Source of the DNA: DASUFE01 sp036274675
Lineage (GTDB): Bacteria > Pseudomonadota > Gammaproteobacteria > HTCC5015
Assembly (NCBI GenBank): GCA_036274675.1
Contig: DASUFE010000133.1
Span: forward strand, 1-40,597
Direction of reading: 5' to 3'
Length of the DNA: 40,597 nt
This document shows, piece after piece, positions 34,041 to 40,597 of this stretch. Numbering within the stretch: the first letter of the stretch is position 1; each line of letters starts with the position of its first letter. The position numbers were made by a program, and so were the translations under genes. The notes under the pieces were generated by a model. That model made no database searches and had not been told where the DNA came from. It saw only the letters and a list, made by a program, of their open reading frames with translations.

Positions 34041-35351
34041 ATGAGAGTATCCATCGAGTCCGGCAAGGGGCTTAAGCGCAGAATGAAGATCCAATTGCCG
34101 GCGGAGCAGTTTGATAAGGCGTTTGACGCCCGGCTCAAGTCGATTGCCAAAACGGCGAAACTGGCCGGCTTTCGTCCCGGCAAGGTGCCGATGAAGGTAA
34201 TCAAGCAGAAGTATGGGCCCAGCGTTGAACAGGAAATATTGAGCGATTTGGTGCAACGCAGCTACGGCCAGGCGATTGCCCAGCAGAAGCTCAAACCTGC
34301 AGGGGTGCCGCAAATCGACGCCAAGCCCGCCAAGCCGGGGGAGGATGTGGAATTCACGGCTATATTCGAGGTATATCCCGAAATCAAGCTTGGTGATCTG
34401 CAAAAACTGAAGATCCAGCAGCCGGCAGTACAGATTCAGGACGATGATATCGAAAAAATGCTTGATACCCTGCGTAAGCAGCGCGCGGAATGGATTGAGG
34501 TTCAGCGGTCCGCCCGTGACGGCGATCGGCTCAAGATCGATTTCGAGGGAACCATCGACGGAGAGGCTTTCGAAGGTGGCAGTGCCCAGAATATTCCGCT
34601 GGTTCTAGGTTCCAAACAGATGATCGAAGGCTTTGAAGACCAGCTGATCGGTATAAATACCGGCGCGGAACGGATAATCAAGGTCAAATTTCCGAAGGAC
34701 TATCCCAAGTCGGAACTCCAGGGCAAAAAGGCCGAATTCAAAGTTTTGTGCCATGCGGTGGCGGAACAGAAGCTGCCTGAAGTCAATGAAGACTTTATCA
34801 AGTCTTACGGTGTACAGGAGGGTGGTTTGGATACCTTGAAAAAGGAGCTGCAGCAACATATGGAACGGGAGTTGGCGGAAAACAGCCGTTCCTATGTAAA
34901 GCGGCAGTTAATGGACGGCCTGCTCGACATGCACAAGGTAGAATTGCCCGATGTGCTGGTTGATCAGGAAATCCAGCAGTTGCAGCAGCAAGCCATGCAG
35001 CGTATGGGTATTCCCCAGGGCGCGGCCGCGCACTTGCCGCGGGACCTGTTCGAGGAGCAGGCGCGACGTCGCGTGGCCTTAGCACTATTGATCGCGAAGA
35101 TTTTTGAAGAGAAAAAACTTAAGGCCGATACGGTGGCGGTGAAAGCGAAGATCGAGCAGATTGCGTCCCAGTACGAGCAGTCCGAGCAGGTGGTTCAGTA
35201 TTATATGAGCAACAAGAACCTGTATCGGCAAATTGAATCCCTGGTAATCGAAGACCAGGTGATCAATATGTTACTTGAGCAGGCTAAAACCTCTCAAAAG
35301 GATATGCGTTTCAGCGAGCTTATCGAAGCCAATCAGAAGGCGACGGCTTAA
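34041..35351 (+). CDS. tig: Trigger factor
   Basis: Ribosome-associated chaperone and prolyl isomerase that meets nascent chains. 436 residues: ribosome-binding domain with GFRPGKVPMKVI (about 44-55), FKBP-type isomerase domain (about 150-245: RDGDRLKIDFEGTIDG, GFEDQLIGINTG) and helical C-terminal chaperone domain. First of the conserved tig-clpP-clpX-lon-hupB series. Confidence 0.97.
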   Translation: MRVSIESGKGLKRRMKIQLPAEQFDKAFDARLKSIAKTAKLAGFRPGKVPMKVIKQKYGPSVEQEILSDLVQRSYGQAIAQQKLKPAGVPQIDAKPAKPGEDVEFTAIFEVYPEIKLGDLQKLKIQQPAVQIQDDDIEKMLDTLRKQRAEWIEVQRSARDGDRLKIDFEGTIDGEAFEGGSAQNIPLVLGSKQMIEGFEDQLIGINTGAERIIKVKFPKDYPKSELQGKKAEFKVLCHAVAEQKLPEVNEDFIKSYGVQEGGLDTLKKELQQHMERELAENSRSYVKRQLMDGLLDMHKVELPDVLVDQEIQQLQQQAMQRMGIPQGAAAHLPRDLFEEQARRRVALALLIAKIFEEKKLKADTVAVKAKIEQIASQYEQSEQVVQYYMSNKNLYRQIESLVIEDQVINMLLEQAKTSQKDMRFSELIEANQKATA

Positions 35352-35367
35352 ACCCGGAGAATAACGA

Positions 35368-36009
35368 ATGAAGCAAGACAAACATTATGAGGATATAAAA
35401 GCACTGAACCTGGTGCCGATGGTGGTCGAACAGACTGCTCGCGGCGAGCGCGCCTATGATATTTATTCGAGGCTGTTAAAGGAACGCGTAGTCTTCCTGG
35501 TGGGGCCCGTTGAAGACCATATGGCCAACCTGATCGTGGCGCAACTGCTGTTTCTCGAATCCGAGAATCCCGACAAGGACATATCCTTGTACATTAATTC
35601 TCCCGGCGGCTCCGTGAGCGCGGGCTTGTCGATCTACGATACGATGCAATTCATCAAACCCGATGTCAGCACGCTTTGCGTCGGTATGGCAGCGAGCATG
35701 GGCGCTTTATTGTTGACCGGGGGCGCCGCCGGCAAACGTTATGCGTTGCCGAATTCCCGCATCATGATCCACCAGCCGCTGGGCGGTTTTCAGGGACAGG
35801 CAACGGATATTGATATTCACGCACGGGAAATACTTAAAGTCAGGGAACAGATGAATCAGATCATGGCGAAACATACTGGCCAGCCGATCAGCCGGATTCA
35901 GCAGGACACGGAGCGGGACCGGTTTCTGGATGCGTCCGCTGCCAAAGAATACGGGATTATCGATGAAATCCTGACTCGCCGCGGTTTGATGCCGACAGAA
36001 AAGGCCTAA
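35368..36009 (+). CDS. clpP: ATP-dependent Clp protease proteolytic subunit
   Basis: Tetradecameric serine peptidase working with ClpX or ClpA. 213 residues. Catalytic Ser110 in GMAASMGALLL and His135 in RIMIHQPLGG; oxyanion region INSPGGSVSAGL. A short N-terminal propeptide is likely. CGGAG precedes the ATG, 16 bases after tig, so probably cotranscribed. Confidence 0.98.
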   Translation: MKQDKHYEDIKALNLVPMVVEQTARGERAYDIYSRLLKERVVFLVGPVEDHMANLIVAQLLFLESENPDKDISLYINSPGGSVSAGLSIYDTMQFIKPDVSTLCVGMAASMGALLLTGGAAGKRYALPNSRIMIHQPLGGFQGQATDIDIHAREILKVREQMNQIMAKHTGQPISRIQQDTERDRFLDASAAKEYGIIDEILTRRGLMPTEKA

Positions 36010-36051
36010 AAATGACCGGATTTGTCAGCTTTGGCCCTTAGAGGCTACAGG

Positions 36052-36080
36052 TTGACATTCCGCCCTAAACAGCAAACAAT
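36052..36080 (+). promoter_or_regulatory. Possible internal promoter for clpX
   Basis: Consensus TTGACA about 70 bases before clpX with an AACAAT-like -10 at a 17-base spacing. The clpP-clpX gap of 110 bases would allow separate transcription. Tentative. Confidence 0.3.
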
Positions 36081-36119
36081 CAAAGAACGGGTGCAGAGAT
36101 AAGTAGTTGAGGATCGGTA

Positions 36120-37397
36120 ATGACTGACGGCACTGGCGACAAAACCCAAGACGGCGGCAAATTACTCTATTGCTCGTTTTGCGGCAAGAGTCAGCACGAG
36201 GTACGCAAGCTGATCGCCGGCCCGTCCGTGTTCATATGCGACGAATGCGTTGATCTATGCAACGACATAGTACGTGAGGAACTGCAGGTTCAGGTGTCCT
36301 CCGTCGGAACCAATCTGCCCAAGCCGAAGGAAATCCGCAAGAACCTCGATGAATACGTAATTGGCCAGGATCGCGCCAAGAAGGTGTTGTCGGTGGCCGT
36401 ATACAATCATTACAAACGCCTGGAATCCCGCAGCCGTAATGATGATGTAGAACTCGCGAAAAGCAACATCCTGCTGATTGGGCCCACCGGCTCCGGTAAG
36501 ACACTGCTTGCGGAGACCTTGGCGCGCTTTCTCAACGTACCTTTCACCATCGCGGATGCGACCACGCTCACGGAAGCCGGTTATGTCGGTGAGGACGTGG
36601 AGAACATCATCCAGAAACTGCTTCAGAAGTGCGATTATGACGTCGACAAGGCGCAAACCGGGATCGTCTATATCGACGAAATCGACAAGATTTCACGCAA
36701 GTCGGACAACCCCTCGATCACGCGCGACGTGTCGGGCGAGGGGGTGCAGCAGGCCCTGTTGAAGCTGATCGAGGGTACGATCGCCTCTGTGCCTCCGCAA
36801 GGCGGGCGCAAGCATCCGCAGCAAGAATTCCTGCAGGTCGATACTTCAAATATTCTGTTTATCTGCGGTGGAGCTTTTGCGGGCCTCGACAAGGTGATAC
36901 GCGAGCGCTCGAAGAGGGGCGGCATCGGCTTCGCGGCCGAGGTCAAGAGCAAGGCCGAGGAGCGGTCGATCGGGGAAGTTTTGCATGACGTCGAGCCGGA
37001 AGACCTGATCAAGTACGGGTTGATTCCGGAATTCGTCGGCCGTCTGCCTGTTGTAGCAACTCTGGAAGAGCTGGACGAGCAGGCATTGATGCAGATTCTG
37101 ACGGAACCGAAGAATGCGCTGATCAAGCAGTATCAGAAACTGTTTGAGATGGAGGAGTGCGAACTCGAATTCCGCGATGACGCCTTGTATACCATCGCGA
37201 AGAAAGCCATGGAGCGCAAGACCGGTGCCCGTGGTTTGAGAACCATCCTTGAAACCGTGCTGCTCGATACCATGTATGAACTGCCGGGTATGAAGGATGT
37301 GTCGAAGGTCGTGATCGATGAGGCGGTTATCAACGGGGAAGCAAAGCCTTATCTCGTCTACGAAGGTAACGAATACAAAAAGGCCGCCCCCCATTGA
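36120..37397 (+). CDS. clpX: ATP-dependent Clp protease ATPase subunit ClpX
   Basis: AAA+ unfoldase that feeds tagged substrates to ClpP. 425 residues. N-terminal zinc-binding domain with CSFCGKSQHEV and FICDECVDLC (four Cys), Walker A GPTGSGKTLLAE, Walker B IVYIDEIDKI, pore and sensor motifs, and the IGF-type ClpP-binding loop as GIGFAAEV. Follows clpP. Confidence 0.98.
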   Translation: MTDGTGDKTQDGGKLLYCSFCGKSQHEVRKLIAGPSVFICDECVDLCNDIVREELQVQVSSVGTNLPKPKEIRKNLDEYVIGQDRAKKVLSVAVYNHYKRLESRSRNDDVELAKSNILLIGPTGSGKTLLAETLARFLNVPFTIADATTLTEAGYVGEDVENIIQKLLQKCDYDVDKAQTGIVYIDEIDKISRKSDNPSITRDVSGEGVQQALLKLIEGTIASVPPQGGRKHPQQEFLQVDTSNILFICGGAFAGLDKVIRERSKRGGIGFAAEVKSKAEERSIGEVLHDVEPEDLIKYGLIPEFVGRLPVVATLEELDEQALMQILTEPKNALIKQYQKLFEMEECELEFRDDALYTIAKKAMERKTGARGLRTILETVLLDTMYELPGMKDVSKVVIDEAVINGEAKPYLVYEGNEYKKAAPH

Positions 37398-37461
37398 ACG
37401 CACAGTGCTCGCACTTAAGCTTCATTCCCGCTGTTTTGCTGTACATTGACATTTCTTCCGT

Positions 37462-37488
37462 CCGGCATCATCCTGATGCAGATGCCGG
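37462..37488 (+). promoter_or_regulatory. 8-bp hairpin in the clpX-lon gap
   Basis: CCGGCATC (37462-37469) is exactly complementary to GATGCCGG (37481-37488) with an 11-base loop. It lies just after a TTGACA (about 37448). No T run, so a terminator is unlikely; a leader structure or operator for lon is possible. Confidence 0.35.
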
Positions 37489-37521
37489 CTCTACAGACCC
37501 TGAACTTACCGAGTAATCATA

Positions 37522-39954
37522 ATGCGCAAAGAATCTGATGCCATGAGCGGAATTACTGACCAATACATACCATTATTGCCGTTGCGTGATGTCGTCGTGT
37601 ATCCGCATATGGTGATCCCGTTGTTCGTCGGGCGGGAAAAATCCATCCATGCGCTTGAAATGGCAATGGCAAACAGTAAGCAAATCCTGCTGGTGGCGCA
37701 GCGAAGCGCCGAAGTGGACGAGCCCTCAATGGAGGATATTCATTCGATCGGTACCTTGGCCGCCATTCTGCAGCTGCTCAAATTGCCGGACGGGACGATC
37801 AAGGTCCTGGTTGAAGGCATCAAGCGGGCCAAGGTGCACCAGTTGAAAGAGGAGGACGGATATTTCTCCGCGAAGATCGATACCATCGACACCGAGCAGC
37901 CGATGGAAGACCGCGAGATTGAAGTACTGACCCGTTCCATCCTCGGCCTATTCGACCAGTATGTGAAACTGAACAAGAAAGTCCCCCCCGAAATCCTGAC
38001 TTCGCTGTCCGGCATTGATGAACCGTCGCGGCTCGCGGACACGATCGCGGCGCACATGTCGCTGAAGCTGGAAGAAAAACAGCGGGTGCTCGAAATCGCC
38101 AATCCGCGTGAACGTCTTGAGCACCTGATGGGCCTCATAGATGCTGAACTCGATTTGTTGCAGATCGAAAAGCGTATCCGCGGCCGCGTCAAGCAACAGA
38201 TGGAAAAGAGCCAGCGCGAGTATTACCTGAATGAGCAGATGAAGGCCATTCAGAAGGAACTGGGCGATATTTCCGATGAAGCCAATGAGATCGACGAGTT
38301 GGCCAAGCGGATCGAGCGTGCCGGCATGCCCAAGGAAGTGCGCAGCAAGGCTGAAGCCGAACTGAAGAAAATGAAAATGATGTCGCCGATGTCGGCTGAA
38401 GCGACCGTGGTTCGCAATTATATCGACTGGCTGTTGAACGTGCCGTGGAGAAAGAAGAGCAAGATCCGCCACAGCCTGCCGGAAGCCGAGAGAGTGCTGG
38501 AAGAGGATCACTACGGCCTGGAAAAAGTCAAGGAACGTATCCTTGAATATCTCGCGGTGACCAACCGTGTGCGCAAACTCAAAGGCCCCATTCTATGCCT
38601 GGTCGGCCCCCCGGGAGTCGGCAAGACGTCCCTGGGGCGTTCGATCGCACGCGCGACCAACCGCAAGTTCGTACGCATGTCCCTGGGCGGTGTGCGCGAT
38701 GAGGCGGAAATACGCGGGCACCGGCGCACTTATATTGGTTCGATGCCCGGCAAGATTATCCAGAATCTTTCCAAGTCGGGGACCTCCAATCCGCTGTTCC
38801 TGCTTGATGAAATCGACAAGATGGCCATGGATTTTCGCGGCGACCCTTCCGCTGCGTTGCTGGAGGTTCTGGATCCCGAACAGAATAATACTTTCAATGA
38901 CCACTATCTCGAAGTCGACTTCGACCTTTCGGACGTGATGTTCGTGGCCACAGCGAACACCATGAATATCCCGGGGCCGTTGCTGGACCGCATGGAAGTC
39001 ATCCAGGTGCCAAGTTATACCGAGGACGAGAAGATTAATATCGCCGCGCGTTATCTCGTGCCGAAACAAATGAAAAATAACGGCATCGAGGAAAATGAGC
39101 TTACCGTTACAGAAGACGCCTTGCGCGGCATAGTCCGCTATTACACCCGCGAGGCTGGCGTGCGTAATCTTGAACGCGATATATCCAAGATCTGCCGCAA
39201 GACCGTGAAGAATATTCTGCTCGAAAAGGAAAGAACCGGCGGCGGGGTTGAAGTTACGATCGATAATCTGGACAAGTACCTGGGCGTGCGCCGTTTCCGT
39301 TATGGCATGGCCGAACAGCACAACCAGGTCGGTCAGGTGACCGGTCTTGCCTGGACCGAGGTCGGTGGAGAATTATTGACCATCGAAGCGGCAGTCGTAC
39401 CCGGCAAGGGCAAGGCCACGTATACCGGACGCCTGGGCGATGTCATGCAGGAGTCGATACAGGCTGCGATAACCGTGGTGCGCAGTCGTGCCCAGAGCAT
39501 GGGTATCGAGCCGGATTTTCATGAGAAGAAAGATATCCATCTGCACGTGCCCGAAGGCGCCACCCCGAAAGACGGTCCGAGCGCCGGCATCGGCATGTGC
39601 ACGGCGATTGTGTCGGCATTGACCGCGATTCCCGTCCGTTCCGACGTGGCGATGACGGGTGAAATCACATTACGGGGCGAGGTTCTGCCGATCGGCGGAT
39701 TGAAGGAAAAACTGCTTGCGGCCTTAAGGGGCGGTATCACTACAGTGCTTATCCCCGATGAAAACCGCAAGGATCTGGCTGAAATGCCGCCGAATATCAT
39801 TGAAAGTCTGAAAATTCATCCGGTGAAATGGATCGACGAGGTCCTCGAACTGGCGCTTACCCATAAACCGGCTCCTTTGCAGGCCCCCGCGAAAGTCGAG
39901 GTAAGCAAGGATACCGAAGAGTCTGACAAGGCCGAAGCCTTGCGTCCTCATTAA
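37522..39954 (+). CDS. lon: ATP-dependent Lon protease
   Basis: Homohexameric AAA+ serine protease degrading misfolded and regulatory proteins. 810 residues from ATG 37522; an ATG at 37543 would give 803 and brings the catalytic residues nearer E. coli numbering. N-terminal substrate domain (LPLRDVVVYPHMVIPLFVGRE), Walker A GPPGVGKTSLG, Walker B PLFLLDEIDKM, protease domain with Ser687 (KDGPSAGIGM) and Lys730 (GGLKEKLLAA). The last 30 residues are variable. Typical position between clpX and hupB. Confidence 0.98.
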   Translation: MRKESDAMSGITDQYIPLLPLRDVVVYPHMVIPLFVGREKSIHALEMAMANSKQILLVAQRSAEVDEPSMEDIHSIGTLAAILQLLKLPDGTIKVLVEGIKRAKVHQLKEEDGYFSAKIDTIDTEQPMEDREIEVLTRSILGLFDQYVKLNKKVPPEILTSLSGIDEPSRLADTIAAHMSLKLEEKQRVLEIANPRERLEHLMGLIDAELDLLQIEKRIRGRVKQQMEKSQREYYLNEQMKAIQKELGDISDEANEIDELAKRIERAGMPKEVRSKAEAELKKMKMMSPMSAEATVVRNYIDWLLNVPWRKKSKIRHSLPEAERVLEEDHYGLEKVKERILEYLAVTNRVRKLKGPILCLVGPPGVGKTSLGRSIARATNRKFVRMSLGGVRDEAEIRGHRRTYIGSMPGKIIQNLSKSGTSNPLFLLDEIDKMAMDFRGDPSAALLEVLDPEQNNTFNDHYLEVDFDLSDVMFVATANTMNIPGPLLDRMEVIQVPSYTEDEKINIAARYLVPKQMKNNGIEENELTVTEDALRGIVRYYTREAGVRNLERDISKICRKTVKNILLEKERTGGGVEVTIDNLDKYLGVRRFRYGMAEQHNQVGQVTGLAWTEVGGELLTIEAAVVPGKGKATYTGRLGDVMQESIQAAITVVRSRAQSMGIEPDFHEKKDIHLHVPEGATPKDGPSAGIGMCTAIVSALTAIPVRSDVAMTGEITLRGEVLPIGGLKEKLLAALRGGITTVLIPDENRKDLAEMPPNIIESLKIHPVKWIDEVLELALTHKPAPLQAPAKVEVSKDTEESDKAEALRPH

Positions 39955-39984
39955 AATCAAGTGCCTTGAATTATTTTTTCATCG

Positions 39985-40037
39985 CGAAGCGCGTCAAACG
40001 GTTGGAGTTTTAAAGGAAACCGTTTGACATCGCTTCG
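39985..40037. promoter_or_regulatory. Long inverted repeat over the hupB -35 region
   Basis: 39985-40003 and 40018-40037 are complementary over 18 base pairs (11 + 7) interrupted only by a one-versus-two-base bulge; loop of 14 bases. The right arm contains the TTGACA of the hupB promoter. There is no T run after it, arguing against a simple lon terminator. Confidence 0.65.
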
Positions 40038-40053
40038 AAGCAGTTGGTATAAA
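40024..40053 (+). promoter_or_regulatory. Promoter of hupB
   Basis: Consensus TTGACA (40024-40029), 18-base spacer, TATAAA (40048-40053). Start expected near 40060, giving a leader of about 95 bases. Confidence 0.7.
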
Positions 40054-40153
40054 ATCCTTCCATTTCGTTCGGGCTGTATCCTGCTCATAGCGGGGTAAAA
40101 AGGAAAATCTTGACGTATAAGCGAGCGTCCCAACCTTCTTAAGGATAAACAAA

Positions 40154-40426
40154 ATGAACAAAACCGAATTTATCGATGCGCTTTCCGAGGCCACCAGTCT
40201 TTCCAAAGCCGATGCCGGCCGCGCGGTTGAATCAATGATCGATATCATCGCCAGCACTCTTAAAAAAGGTGATCAGGTCGTGCTGACCGGTTTCGGTACC
40301 TTTCTGGCGCGCAAGCGCGAAGCCCGCAGCGGGCGCAATCCCCGGACCGGTGAGACCATTCAAATCGAAGCCTCCAACGTCCCGGCATTTAAAGCTGGAA
40401 AAGCCCTGAAGGATGCCTTAAACTAG
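40154..40426 (+). CDS. hupB: DNA-binding protein HU-beta
   Basis: Nucleoid-associated histone-like protein. 90 residues, start MNKTEFIDALSEA, with the arm signature FGTFLARKREARSGRNPRTGE (residues about 47-67) and the PAFKAGKALKDAL C-terminus. AAGGA lies ten bases before the ATG. tRNA-Val begins 32 bases after the stop, replacing the ppiD gene seen next in many relatives. Confidence 0.98.
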   Translation: MNKTEFIDALSEATSLSKADAGRAVESMIDIIASTLKKGDQVVLTGFGTFLARKREARSGRNPRTGETIQIEASNVPAFKAGKALKDALN

Positions 40427-40438
40427 CGCGCCTTTCGG

Positions 40439-40455
40439 GGACCGCCCAGCGGTCC
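40439..40455 (+). promoter_or_regulatory. 7-bp GC hairpin between hupB and tRNA-Val
   Basis: GGACCGC-CCA-GCGGTCC, perfect 7-bp stem with a 3-base loop and no T run. Could be an RNA processing signal or a 3' block between mRNA and tRNA. Confidence 0.5.
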
Positions 40456-40458
40456 GCC

Positions 40459-40534
40459 GGGTGCTTAGCTCAGTTGGTAGAGCATCGCCCTTACAAGGCG
40501 AGGGTCGCAGGTTCGACCCCTGCAGCACCCACCA
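40459..40534 (+). tRNA. tRNA-Val (anticodon TAC)
   Basis: 76 bases with encoded CCA. Acceptor GGGTGCT pairs with AGCACCC; anticodon arm TCGCC-CTTACAA-GGCGA gives TAC. No promoter fits in the 32-base gap after hupB. Confidence 0.97.
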
Positions 40535-40539
40535 GTGTC

Positions 40540-40597
40540 GGAGTGGTAGTTCAGCTGGTTAGAATACCGGCCTGTCACGCCGGGGGTCGCGGGTTCG
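40540..40597 (+). tRNA. tRNA-Asp (anticodon GTC), cut by window end
   Basis: First 58 bases: GGAGTGG acceptor strand, D arm, anticodon arm CCGGC-CTGTCAC-GCCGG giving GTC, and the start of the T arm. The 3' end lies beyond the window. Five bases after tRNA-Val, so a joint transcript is likely. Confidence 0.93.

Overview
The window reads as chromosomal DNA of a gammaproteobacterium. The evidence is the gene order, which matches blocks typical of Pseudomonas, Xanthomonas and relatives: ffs-dnaX-ybaB-recR; nadB divergent from rpoE-rseA-rseB-degP; lepA-lepB-DUF4845-rnc-era-recO; lpxH-ppiB-ppiA divergent from cysS; folD divergent from a tRNA cluster; and tig-clpP-clpX-lon-hupB followed by tRNA-Val and tRNA-Asp. 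I cannot fix the genus. Serine-only linkers on plant cell-wall enzymes suggest a free-living, polysaccharide-degrading lineage. I see no insertion sequence, prophage, integrase or CRISPR array.

Layout. Positions 1-2859 hold two pectin-directed enzymes: the 3' part of a secreted GH43 arabinanase with a poly-Ser linker, and a PL1 pectate lyase lipoprotein with a proline-rich tail. Next come rimO, a Kef-type antiporter convergent with it, and a lone allophanate hydrolase. From 8.5 to 11.5 kb lie the SRP RNA and the dnaX-ybaB-recR replication/repair block. From 11.6 to 16.5 kb are a HIT hydrolase, a pterin dehydratase with an unusual tail, orn, a rhodanese and nadB. From 16.7 to 20.7 kb is the sigma-E envelope-stress operon with a plausible autoregulatory promoter and no rseC. 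From 20.8 to 26.9 kb run lepA, signal peptidase, RNase III, Era, RecO and a ferritin-like protein. From 27.2 to 32.3 kb are two small unknown genes, lpxH, two cyclophilins, cysS and folD. From 32.4 to 33.5 kb are five tRNA genes set among unusual repeats. From 34.0 kb to the end is the protein-quality-control block (tig, clpPX, lon), hupB and two tRNAs.

Most genes are core housekeeping. The least ordinary DNA is the non-coding part of the tRNA cluster. Homologous sequences follow tRNA-Pro and tRNA-Leu at the same offset, belong to a diverged tandem-repeat family, include a hairpin pair with a compensatory base-pair change, and lie near an orphan tRNA 3' half. This resembles in outline the repeat-bearing E. 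coli tyrT (rtT) locus, but I do not recognise the sequence. Other points of interest are the pterin dehydratase with six T-hydrophobic-hydrophobic motifs in a disordered tail, a long inverted repeat covering the hupB -35 box, a terminator hairpin just before lepA, and a family of GC-rich dyads at several gene ends.

All calls come from reading sequence and remembered family motifs; no search was run.
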